From assembly GCA_031763025.1 (NCBI GenBank), contig JASSKH010000029.1, positions 6,780,362 to 6,844,361 on the forward strand: a stretch of DNA of 64,000 nt, written 5' to 3'. Shown here in pieces: positions 19,920-28,663 of the stretch. Position numbers and translations under genes: made by a program. Source of the stretch: Macrocystis pyrifera (lineage: Eukaryota > Sar > Phaeophyceae > Laminariales > Laminariaceae). A model generated the notes under the pieces. That model had not been told where the DNA came from. It was given only the letters and a program-made list of their open reading frames with translations, and did no database searches. The stretch's first letter is position 1. Each line of letters starts with the position of its first letter.

Positions 19920-20166
19920 CAAATCTTGAACCGAACCAAACCGACCTAAACCAAGCCGAACCGAAGCGACCGACCGACCTAAACCGAACCGAACCGAACC
20001 GAACCGAACCGAACCGAACCGAACCGAACCGAATCAAACCGAAACCGAACCGAAACCGAACCGAACCGAACCGAACCGAACCGAACCGAACCGAACGGAA
20101 CCGACCTAAACCGAACCGAACCGAGCCGAATCGAACCGAACCGAAGCGGGCCGGACGGACCGAACC
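19920..20166. repeat. (CCGAA)n pentanucleotide array
   Basis: About 245 bp of CCGAA units with interspersed CCGACCTAAA and CCGAAA variants. It gives repetitive Phe/Gly/Ser/Val/Arg frames on the minus strand. Arm 2 has the complement (TTCGG)n at about 53762-54001, with a slightly different internal arrangement. Confidence 0.92.
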
Positions 20167-20339
20167 GCAGTATCTGTATACTTGGATTTCTGGTGGCTGT
20201 TGCGTTGTTTCTAGACGTCGTAGTAGCTCGTACTCCTTCGGTCACGTTCTTGTAGCTGACTCCGTCGAGGTTGAACGACGAGCAGCAGACTTGATCCTAG
20301 AACTTGTACGAAAGAAATAAACACGCCATGTTGTAGTGT

Positions 20340-20607
20340 ACAGGTGGCCAGGACCCCCCCACCCCCCCTTGTACAACATGGGCGTACAAAAAATGCTTGT
20401 GGGAACATTGAACCATGTAGCACACCGTTTGGCCTACCGAATGGAGGGGTTTTCGACACCTTGCGATTGCTTTTACACTGTCGTGGAGACGTTAAACAGT
20501 GTAGCAAACCCCACAAGATGTCGAGGTACCTATTGGTGTGCTACAAGTTTTTTTTACGCCCACGTTGGGCAAGAGGGAGGGGGGGCGCAGGGGTCCCGGC
20601 CACCTGT
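20340..20607. mobile_element. 268-bp hairpin element with long inverted ends
   Basis: Ends are ACAGGTGGCCAGGACCCC and GGGTCCCGGCCACCTGT. The inverted similarity continues inward through GGGCGTACAAAAAATGCTTGT / ACAAGTTTTTTTTACGCCCA, then GTAGCACACC / GGTGTGCTAC, and ACACTGTCG / AACAGTGT near the middle. Almost the whole element can fold into one long imperfect hairpin. It is non-coding. It could be a MITE or a source of hairpin RNA. Confidence 0.75.
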
Positions 20608-20929
20608 GCAGGCATATCTAGCTTTGTTTCTTGTAGGCTTATTTGGTACGAAGCAATGTAGCCATAGAGATGTGTTGAGCTGATACGCATTTATTTATGT
20701 AGTACATATACACAGGTACTGTACGTTTGCTAGTTTTATTTTTATAATTTGTTTTTTGAGAGGGACAAGAGGTCCGGGTCGGGGGAGACGAGAAGGGCGG
20801 TCTCGTGTGACCTTGCTGCAGTAGTGATCCCTCTCTTTTGCCAATTATGTCCCGGGCCTTTTCCCCGGCTTTATTGAGAGCACGGGCACTATTCCGCACG
20901 CTGCCACACTTTGCTAATCCCATCTGTAC

Positions 20930-21020
20930 CAAGCGATTTTCTATCGGGTACAGGCGTTACATCGGACACCGGCATTTCTAAACCGGCAATATAGAGGGAC
21001 CCCTACTGTACCAGGTATAT
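20930..21020 (-). repeat. Repeat-end fragment of the CCGGCA family
   Basis: On the minus strand it reads CTCTATATTGCCGGTTTAGA then ATGCCGGTGTCC. This matches the TCTATATTGCCGGTCTAG and AGTGCCG motifs of the larger repeat at 34558. It is probably the terminus of an otherwise diverged or solo copy. Confidence 0.45.
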
Positions 21021-21511
21021 GGCGCTACCCACTGGCCTACTTCGTCACGTGACTAAATAGGCCAGGCGGTGGTGATATACAACCACCAAAATATGGACTT
21101 TTTTCTGGTTCATCGAATTTGACCATGCTTCAGTGATCTCCGGAGCACCCCCCTCGCCACGTAATAGCACCCGATGTGCGAGTTGGGGCTTGAGTTGCGC
21201 AATTTCGATGTCGAACAGGCGTCGGTCCAGTCGAGTCTGGAGGGGGGATTTTTGTATGTCAGTACCTCAGGGCTCAGGGTTGCGGCGAAACGCCTGGTCA
21301 GATAGTAAGGCCGAGCCGCAATCTCTGCGGCTTGAAGCAAGCGTCGAGATCGTAGCACAACCATCTATTCGCTCGCACGAGGGGAGTCTTGGGGTGTGAG
21401 CAGAGCCCCGCTGATGCTTGTTTTTTTAAGCGTGTGGTGGAGTCGGGCTCTGTCTCCCTAGTGCCTGTGGTTCATGTGGATGGTGACTTCAAAGCAGGAT
21501 GAGCCAACGAA

Positions 21512-22160
21512 AGTTGTGAGGTGTCAGAGTTGGGCTCCCTGTCCAGGTGACGGCACAGTCGACGGTGCTGATTCCCTCGCAGCTTCTTCCCCACCCCTCC
21601 CCCGCCCCACCTTTCCGCCTCGGCGATCAGCCTGGTCCTCTCGGCACGCATCTTCTCCTCCTCCACTGTCCTTCTCAGGACCTTGATTTGTTTTTCAACA
21701 TCTCTCTCTCCTCTCGTTGCTCGCTTCCTCGCGGATGCTGTCACGATCGCGGGCAGCGTCTTCGTCATCTGGCATCGCGGAACAGATCCCGCTTTTCTAG
21801 GCTGGTTTTCCCTGTGCTCACCATTAAAAAAGCACACTATATTGGTGGGCGCGGTAAAGCCCAGCCCAGAGAGGCGACATCTGTTTCGCGATGCCGGATC
21901 ACGGGAGAAAATCGCCCGCGATGGCGCCGCGAGCATCCTCGCGGAAGCGAACAACGAAGTGAGAGAGATGTTAGAAGGTTATCAAGGCCCCGAGACGAGA
22001 GACAGCGGAGGAGCAGAAGGTGCGCGCCGAGAGGGGCGCGCCTGAGTCGTTGAGGCGGCAAGGGGGGGGGGGAAGGAGCGGGGGAAGCAGCTGCGAGGGA
22101 ATCGGCGTGGTCGACTTTGCCGTCATCTGGGCAGGGAGCCCACTAAGGCACGTCACAAAC
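21512..22160. mobile_element. Imperfect inverted pair (about 2 x 310 bp) with coiled-coil-like coding remnants
   Basis: The outer ends match as inverted repeats: TTGGGCTCCCTGTCCAGGTG at 21531 against CAGGGAGCCCACTAAGG at 22133. The similarity continues inward through GATTCCCTCGCAGC, CGCCGAGAGG, the Arg/Glu-rich segment and GATCCGGCATCGCG, meeting around 21835. The left half (minus strand) reads EKQIKVLRRTVEEEKMRAE then RTRLIAEAERW; the right half (plus strand) reads ILAEANNEVREMLEG. Heptad-like charged frames on both halves suggest that a coiled-coil coding piece was duplicated in inverted orientation. No family recognised. The halves differ by substitutions and indels, so the event is old. 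Confidence 0.7.
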
Positions 22161-22432
22161 TTTCCACGTCTCGGGCAGATCATCGGCTCCCTCCCGCTTC
22201 ACGATCTAGATTTTTCGAGGCAGATCTGCTGTAGATGTATTGTCGATCTTGTACAATGTGATCTAGTTCATGTTGCCCTTATGTATCGGCACAACCTAGG
22301 GCATTTATTCCTGGGTTGGATGTGTACTATGTGCAGATGCTGCTGTACAAGCTCTCACGACGGCAGGGGAGGAACTACAGTAGATGATCTACTGTAGATC
22401 ATGATCTATCTGTAGATGATGTGCCTGGTCTG
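22160..22432. mobile_element. 270-bp element with GATCATCTAC ends, copy 2
   Basis: Same order as copy 1: TCGGGCAGATCATCGG, ACGATCTAGATTTTTCGAGG, CTGGGTTGGATGTGTACTAT, CGGCAGGGGAGGAACTACAG and a terminal GATCATGATCTATCTGTAGA / TGATG. The right end is an extended palindrome (GTAGATGATCTACTGTAGAT). Confidence 0.7.
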
Positions 22433-23861
22433 TCTGAGTGTGCGACTTTCTTAAGCCTCGTTCTGCTTGAACCCGTCCGGAACGTCCTAGCTTCGATATG
22501 TAGAATATACCTGGCAAGAGCACTTTGGAATGCGGAGTAGCAAGTTGGAGGCTTGTATTCCACCGCCTGGTCGCCTGCACGTCCCTTGAGACAGCAGCAG
22601 ATGTCCCGGTGATTCGGTAGGAGACAGTAATGTGTCTCGGGAGGAGTTGGAGCGGCGACGCCCGTCGCGAGAGATGAAGGATGCGCGCGGATGGTATACG
22701 GCCTTACATTGGAGTCTGTCAGTCAGGATTCAGGATACCCCGTCAACAGAGTTTCGCATGCAGCACGCGATGTCGCCAAGTGGTGGGTGGAAGGATTCGA
22801 AGCAATTATGTATGCCCGAGAGCCTTCGCTTGCAGCACATAGACTGAAGAACGATTTGGCACGGTCCGCATGGCGAGGGAGGAGAGGAGACCCCCTGTTG
22901 CTCCTTGGGAATGCCGATAAGACAGCATTCACCAGGGAGAGCTGGTGCCTTGATTTTTAGAGCGGAGATTGTATATTGAGTCGCTTCCGAGGACATAGCG
23001 CCGGTTGTTACTGGCCATTTCCGTGGACGGTGCCGTTTTTTTTTCGCGTCATTGCGTTTCGAGATTTTTATATATTTGTTCCCAGCAGAAAGGTTGCTGA
23101 TTTATTAAGAATCTCGAGACTTGATCTTTTGAGTACAAGATCTGGTTTTTGGTTCCTGAGTTTGATGTTCGTTCGTTATGATATATTGCGATGCGTCAAC
23201 CCTGCGATGTCGTGACGTAAGCCTTGTCGTCATGCACGAGAGCGGGGAGAATGTTGGCGTGGTCGTGTGTCACGAGCAGGGGGGATGTTGATCGTGCGCG
23301 GTAACACGGCAGAGGTAGTCCATCGTAGATTGAGGAGTTCCATGCCGGATAGGGACTATGGTTGTGGGGGTATCGGCATGTCGGAATATTGCGCGATGTC
23401 CATGTGCGCCTCCCGATGTCACTCGTTGTGTGTACCTCCTCATGAGGCATGGAGTCAGCTCGACGACTTGGAGAATAGTACAAGGGAGAGAGAGTTTCGT
23501 GACCCCGTCTGGAGTCGTCATGACACGATCCCGTGCCTCCTGGGGTCTACAACCTCTGGAGACTGATCAATAGACCTCCTCTTACTGGTTGGCGCCGAGC
23601 GTACCTTGTAGACTGTCGGAAGCAGTCCTGGCCATGTGCGCTACAGCAATCCTCGTTTTTTGTGTGTGCCAGGCAGGTCTTGGTATCATACCGTCGTATT
23701 TAACCTGTGTATTTTATGTACGAGGTGTATGGGACTGACTATACTCGTATTTTCAAGGTATAACAGGTATTAAAAAAATACAGTTTATGTCACTCTTTAC
23801 GGAAATGTAAGGGCCTAGTGGGTGTAAACATGAATAACTGAACGTTCCACTCCCTTGGACA
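22433..23861. other. Intronic stretch with unassigned frames
   Basis: Open frames of 60-100 codons lie on both strands, overlapping, with no recognised motif. The segment sits between two copies of the 270-bp element and could be part of an unrecognised larger transposon. I see no splice-consistent gene. Confidence 0.4.
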
Positions 23862-24118
23862 AATCATCTACATATCATCTACAGATCACTAGATGATCTA
23901 GATCATTCAGGGCAAATACATACACCCCTGATTTGTATGATACAGCTCATGTTGCCGGGTGGGAGACGTACAATCTTCAGTACAAGATCTACAGCGGTAG
24001 CATGTGGTCCCCGGGTTGGATCTGTACTATGCAGATCCTCAACGTTCAACCTCTCGCAACAAAAGTTGAGGAACTAGATGATATATCTGTAGATAGATCA
24101 TGATCTGTCTCAGATGTA
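23862..24118. mobile_element. 270-bp element with GATCATCTAC ends, copy 3
   Basis: CAAATCATCTACATATCATC, GATCTAGATCATTCAGGGCA, GTTGCCGGGTGGGAGACG, GGTTGGATCTGTACTATGCA and a GATAGATCATGATCTGTCTC end. Same order as the other copies. Confidence 0.7.
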
Positions 24119-24409
24119 AAAAATTCCTCGCGTTTTGGGACAGAGTTTATGTTTCACATTTTTTGTTCAGAGAGAGAGAGAGAGTGCTTCGCGGGATCAG
24201 GAGAGAAAGAAGGAAGAATTTTGCCTGACCTCCTGTCGCCTGACGCCGGGCATTCCTCGTAGACTCTTTTCGCAGTCCAGACCTTCTGTGCTAGAGTCCT
24301 CCGAGTCGTCCTGTTTTCGATCGGGGCGTTGATTTGGGGGGCGACGCAGTGGGAGGAGGACAACAAGAACATCAACAGCCTCAGGACGAGGAATTGGTGG
24401 ACGAGTGTA

Positions 24410-25150
24410 AGGTGCTTGGGTGATCATGTGCTTAGGTGCTGGGGTGCTTGGGTCCTTGGGTGATGGGGTGATTGGGTGCCTAAGATGCTTAGGTGTTTGG
24501 ATGCTAGGTGCTGAGGCGCTTAGGTTCTTAGATGCTTGGAGGCTTGGGATCTAGGGGATCTTAGGTGCTGAGGGGATCGGGTGCGTAGGTTTTTCGGTGC
24601 TCAGATGCTGCAGTTCTTATATTCTTATCTTAGGCGCCTACTATTAATAGGTATATGCTTGGGTGTTAGGTTCTTGGTTTCTACTGTATGTGCTTAGACG
24701 CTCAGATGCAGATTTTCTTAGATGTTTAGGTTTTCAGGTGCTTAGGTGCTGCAGTTCGTATGTTCTTAGCCTAGATGCTTATGTCCTCGAGTGCTTGGAG
24801 TCTCAGATTCTTAGGTGCTGAGAGTTTCGTTTCAGGCGCTGGTCTTTGGTGCTGAAGTGCTGAAGAGGTAAGGTGCTTGGGTGTATTCGGTGCTTTACGT
24901 GCTGTGATGCTTCGATGGTTATAGGTGCTTTGGTCTTTTATATGCTTTGGTCCTTACATCGCTGGTGTTCTTGGGGCTTCAAGTGCTGAGGTGCTTGCAG
25001 GAAGTGCCGGGGTGCTTAGTTGCTTAGTTGCCTGGTTGCTTGTGTTTTGACCCTTTTAGGACTGCAGTCCCATTTTGGGGACAAATTACTTGGAATTTGA
25101 CTGGTTTGTCCTCCTAGCGGGACTGCACTCCTAACAGGGGTTGAGGTGCG
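24410..25150 (+). repeat. Minisatellite of GGTGCTTAGGTGC-like units
   Basis: About 740 bp of imperfect units of 8-13 bp built on GGTGCTTAGG / GATGCTTAGG / GGTGCTGAGG. It degrades gradually rightward and is interrupted by TTTTAGGACTGCAGTCCCAT-type sequence near 25055. Mirror copy at about 48776-49517. Confidence 0.88.
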
Positions 25151-25409
25151 TAGGTGCTAGGTGATAGCAATTTTGTGACAGCAGTTTGCGACGTTCGGTG
25201 GTTTCTGGAAAGACTTCACAGCAGCGGCCGCCCGAGTTTATTGTGGCGTTTTATTGATGTTTTTTTTTTCTTTTTGTATGTCCGTTGTTGGTGTATATGT
25301 GTGTGTGTGTGTTTTTTTTTTTTTGTGATGGCGGCTTGCCGTAATGCCACGCCCGTTGATTCTTGTTTCTACTGCTCCGTCCGCATGGGCTGCTTCCGCT
25401 CTCGCCCAT

Positions 25410-25535
25410 TATCCTCCTGCTACTGCTAATGCTGCTGCCACTTGTACTGCTGCTGCCGGTACTGCTGCTCCTGCTGCCATTGGCACTACCACCACTGCTG
25501 CTGTTTCTGCTGGTGCTGCTGCTGCGCACTGGTCG

Positions 25536-25566
<31 letters not shown>

Positions 25567-25735
25567 ACTGCTGTTGCGACTGCTTCTGCCGCCGCCGCTG
25601 CTGTGGTCGTGTCTGCTGGCTGGTGGTGCTGGCTGCTGGTCGTGGTGATGATGCTTGCTGCTGATGCTGGTGCTGCCATTGCTGGTGGTCGTGCGCGTTC
25701 GGCGGCGGCGGCGGCGGCGGCGGCGGCGGGGTGGG
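25410..25735 (+). repeat. CTG/GCT-rich triplet tract before exon 6
   Basis: About 325 bp dominated by CTGCTG and GCTGCT units with scattered changes, finishing in (CGG)n and a G run. All frames are open because triplets dominate, giving Leu-, Ala- or Cys-rich frames on this strand and Ser/Gln-rich ones on the other. I regard these as intronic, not protein. It ends 16 nt before the exon 6 acceptor. Confidence 0.88.
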
Positions 25736-25750
25736 GGGGGGGGGGGGCAG

Positions 25751-25812
25751 GTGCACAAAATGGCTCGTGTGGATGGGTTCTCAGTCTACTGGCGCATCGA
25801 CGACAAAACCAG
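25751..25812 (+). CDS. VPS13: VPS13-like protein, exon 6 (arm 1)
   Basis: Reads VHKMARVDGFSVYWRIDDKT, then two bases of Arg, ending ACCAG|GTGATG. It matches the VPS13 block after chorein (KLxRLxxLxVYW). Entry is phase 0 and exit phase 2. The acceptor CAG is preceded directly by about 15 G rather than a pyrimidine tract, which is unusual. Unchanged in arm 2. Confidence 0.9.
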
Positions 25813-26223
25813 GTGATGAGCCGTGCGCCCCGTGCCGTCTTTTGGTTGGTCGGGGACTGCAAACTTAGCGGCATCGGCTAGATAGATGGTTGAACGGTCA
25901 GCCAATCAGCAAAGGCAGACAGCCAAACAAAAACCAGCAGACAAGACAGGAAGGTCGTGGGCGATGCGCACGCGAAAATAGGTTTCGGCGGCCGGGGTTA
26001 GAGTGTTGAGTGCTGATTGTTCGTTGTTGCATGTTTTGAATATTTTCTGATGTTTTAATGTTTGATGTTCGGCGTTCAATTTTCATTAATTATTGCCCCA
26101 AGAATGCTGAACTGTACCATATGTACCGAAATATAATCACCGTGTGGTTTAACAATTAGTGTAACACCGTTTATTATATTATGGGACAGATTGGTATGGT
26201 ATTGCCTTGGAAAGCCGGCAACT

Positions 26224-26329
26224 ATTACGGGGTCCATAGTTAACAGGACCTATGGAGTACATAAAAACCTACATATATGCCTATTTTTACTAACAAAATT
26301 TGGTCCCGTTAACTATGGACCCCTGTAAT
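26224..26329. mobile_element. Palindromic TA-type MITE, copy 7
   Basis: TTACGGGGTCCATAGTTAAC at the left, TTAACTATGGACCCCTGTAA at the right, with TAAAAACCTACATATATGCC inside. Terminal repeats are nearly perfect. Located in intron 6. Confidence 0.86.
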
Positions 26330-26793
26330 TCCTGCAGTAGATTTTGTTTAGTGAGAACGTATTCGTATTACTCGGGAGGCGTTACTTAGATGGGACAACA
26401 GGGGTTCAGGGCGAGGATTTGTCGACGCGCAGAGTCTTTTTGAAGCAATGCCCTCCTATCGTGACCTGGGATTTGACCAAAGCTTTTCTTGTATCTCTCA
26501 AGCAACGAGCACGCACACGTAACGACGGAAACATGCTCCATACCATGGCAAACCTGGCCAGACGTAATTAGCTACGGCAGTTAGTTGGTCATTTTTTCTC
26601 CGTCCCAGTTGTTTTTCTCCGCCCTTCTTCCCTGCTCCCGACTCTATTGACAGTTGTGACCCAGACCCTGGGTCACGTACATATCAGGCTCTTATCCTTC
26701 CTCCCCCACTACCTTCAACGGTTTGTTCCTTGGATAATTATTTCGAGAGGACGTTAGCTCTTCCTAGGCCACGTACACATCAGGCTCGTATCT

Positions 26794-26829
26794 CCCCCCC
26801 CCCCCCCCCCCCCCCCCACTACCTCGCAC
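26794..26829 (+). repeat. Left copy of the poly(C)-ACTACCTCGCAC target duplication
   Basis: 24 C followed by ACTACCTCGCAC (26818-26829). The same C tract plus ACTACCTCGCAC recurs at 26978-27010. The SINE-like retroposon lies exactly between, as expected for a target-site duplication. Confidence 0.8.
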
Positions 26830-26977
26830 TCGCCAAACACCTCGCGTTTCGCTTCGCGCTTGGTGCAAGAAATGTCTGCCTGGTCGGTGAAAACCCGACG
26901 TGCTAGGGATGCGGGGGTCTATGGTCATACGACTGCGGCCGTGCATGAGATCGAGTACGTCTCTCCTATCGAGTACA
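26830..26977 (+). mobile_element. SINE-like poly(C) retroposon with target duplication
   Basis: A 5'-truncated copy: TCGCCAAACACCTCGCGTTT, GGTGCAAGAAATGTCTGCC, GGTCGGTGAAAACCCGACGT, then GGTCATACGACTGCGGCC. The usual GTCCCGGCATTG block is deleted. It ends CCTATCGAGTACA before the C tract. The host site is the C run of a fragment of the tRNA-derived SINE family. Confidence 0.78.
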
Positions 26978-27010
26978 CCCCCCCCCCTCCCCCCCCCCAC
27001 TACCTCGCAC

Positions 27011-27095
27011 GCTTCTTGCCTTGGATATTTATTTCTAGAATACGTCAGCCCTTTCTTCTCCCTTCGTCTACTCGCGTCGAATGGAATTCCGCCTA
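27011..27095 (-). mobile_element. Fragment of the tRNA-derived SINE family
   Basis: On the minus strand: GGCGGAATTCCATTCGACGC, GAGTAGACGAAGGGAGAAGA, AAGGGCTGACGTATTCTAGA. It matches the SINE body at 19250 and the fragment at 7441. Its C/G-rich end is where the poly(C) retroposon inserted. Confidence 0.55.
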
Positions 27096-27539
27096 CTAGC
27101 TATATACTCGCCGCCGTCACCTTGCATGGCGCTCATGTTGCTACCAAGTGTATTGCGGGGGGCCTAATGTTGTGAGCAGAACCCACGATGGACACAAAAA
27201 AACATACATCCCTCTCTACTATAACAAACCCTATTTGGTTCTGATTCGTACTACCGCAGAATACGCGAGAACCCGCCCCCCCCCCCCCCCCCCCCCCGCT
27301 GGAACACGGGTCTTTTTTTTCAATTTTTTTTATTTTATTTTGTTTTAATCCACGGTGGATTGGTAAAAAAAAAAAACCGCTAAAGCTCGGAGCAGATTTT
27401 CTCCCGAAACTAGGGGAGCACACGTGTGCAACTGAAAATGGCCGCTCTGTGGAAGTGTTTCGCTGAGGCATTTCCATAATATACGCGTCGCGTCGTTCCC
27501 AGAGAAGAAATATTTTCGAATTTTTGTTCGGGGGGTGGG

Positions 27540-27920
27540 GTGTGTTGTATTATCACACATCACACGGGTTACACGGTAGGATTTTCTTATCCCACCCACG
27601 GATCATGTGGTAGTGTTGTACTATCGCACGGGTTGTGCGGTGTGCCCCTTTATCACACGTGTTATACACCAAGGGGTGTGCTATCTTACCACACCGGTTA
27701 TACACGGTGTGTTGACTTTTCGCACGCGTTGTGTACTAAGGTGTGTGTGTCGTCTTTTCACCCAGTGTGTTGTGTTGCCGCACACGGGTTACATGGGTGT
27801 GTCGTATCGGCACAATTACACGGTGCGTTATTTTATCGCACGAGTTATATACCAAGGTATGTGTTGTGTTATCACCCAGTGTGTTATGCGGTGTGTCGTC
27901 TCATCTCACGGGTTTTTCAG
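27540..27920 (+). repeat. Tandem array of CACACGGGTTA / GGTGTGT units
   Basis: About 380 bp in which CACACGGGTT, ATACACCAAGG, CGGTGTGT and TATC/TTATC recur every 40-60 bp with variation. Frames across it are Cys/His/Tyr/Ser-rich by composition. It is a degenerate satellite within intron 6. Mirror at about 45995-46378. Confidence 0.8.
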
Positions 27921-28039
27921 TGGGTTTCCAGGTGATGGTGCTAACGTTGGCGTTTGTGGCCCACCATCACGACGCGCTCAGCTCGTATTCTTGACGGCGA
28001 ATCGAGTTTCGAACCTCGGTAGATATATTATTGGTCGAT

Positions 28040-28066
28040 CCCCCCCCCCCCCCCCCCCCCCCCCCC
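28040..28066 (+). repeat. Poly(C) run before a solo LINE 3' end
   Basis: About 27 C, followed by TCCCTCC and then the LINE 3' fragment at 28074. Confidence 0.88.
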
Positions 28067-28073
28067 TCCCTCC

Positions 28074-28133
28074 GTCTCGAAAGGGATGCGTGGTCGATGG
28101 TAAAATGACCAAGGCAAGCAACAAATGGGTACG
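28074..28133 (+). mobile_element. Solo LINE 3' end (60 bp) between C tracts
   Basis: GTCTCGAAAGGGATGCGTGG, then a GACCAAGGCAAGCAACAAAT segment and GGGTACG, followed by CCGCCGCCCCCTCCCCCCC. Same truncation point and 3' end as the copy at 16820-16886. Confidence 0.8.
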
Positions 28134-28456
28134 CCGCCGCCCCCTCCCCCCCCAAAAAAAAAACGCCTATTATATTGCCTTTTATCTGGGTGTGTGTTTT
28201 TGTTGATGTTTTGACGAACTCTTTCCTTCTTTCCCTTGCTCTGCTGCGTACCGCCGGCGTGTTTTTGCTTACAAACCTAACCACGAACACAAAACCAAAA
28301 ACAAATTGAAAACGAAAAAAAAAAACTGAAAAAAAAAAACCCGAAAAAAAAACAAAAACACACACACATAATAATAACAACGAAAACAACAACAAATCGA
28401 TAAAAAATCGACCAAAATTCGACAAATAACTTGACGAAACATATTGGGTGGGAAAG

Positions 28457-28663
28457 GTTCGAGCAGCTCCCTGCAGAGATCAGGAGCGCCGCGCTTCGCG
28501 GGTTTGTAGCGGAGCAGGCAGCTTCGCCCCGGGAAGTCGGGGATGATAACGGCGGCGGGCTGGAATTGGGACACGTCATCCGGCCGACGGGGCAGTGCTC
28601 AGGGTGATCCATAGCGATGACCCCGGAGACACGGAGGGGCCGGTGGTGGAAGCCTCCTTTGAG
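28457..28663 (+). CDS. VPS13: VPS13-like protein, exon 7 (arm 1, frame break)
   Basis: Completes Arg, then FEQLPAEIRSAALRGFVAEQ...HVIRPTGQ. After a one-base break it continues VLRVIHSDDPGDTEG and PVVEASFE, ending GAG|GTGCGT. In VPS13 this is the YxLxPVxxxLR strand region before the DVxLxLxxxQY segment. Without a missing base (probably a G in GGGGCAGTGCTC) the frame meets TGA. Both arms have that defect; arm 2 also lacks another G. The acceptor GGTGGGAAAG is purine-rich and weak, so the 5' boundary is less certain than the others. Confidence 0.8.

Larger units (their letters stand above)
17723..25750 (+). other. VPS13 intron 5 (arm 1), 8.0 kb of nested repeats
   Basis: The largest intron seen. 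In order: (GTT)n, repetitive GCC/TTGA-type sequence (17930-18200), MITE copy 6, a tRNA-derived SINE on the minus strand, three copies of a 270-bp element, a CCGAA pentanucleotide array, a 268-bp hairpin element, an inverted pair with coiled-coil-like coding remnants, a minisatellite, and a CTG-rich tract leading to exon 6. Between 22432 and 23862, frames without recognised motifs occur on both strands. No VPS13 coding is expected here: exon 5 ends and exon 6 starts in matching phase. Confidence 0.75.

Noticed and set aside
19920-20166. Telomeric repeat
   Set aside because: CCGAA units do not match TTAGGG- or TTTAGGG-type telomeres, and the array is internal to an intron.
25251-25881. Long Leu-, Ala-, Cys- or Ser/Gln-rich frames (up to 207 codons)
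   Set aside because: A triplet-repeat tract keeps all frames open. The tract lies in intron 5 between exons with matching phase.
27540-28206. 200-codon frame with regular Cys and Tyr residues
   Set aside because: It follows the tandem CACACGGGTTA array and then a LINE 3' end and poly(C); composition is explained by the repeats.
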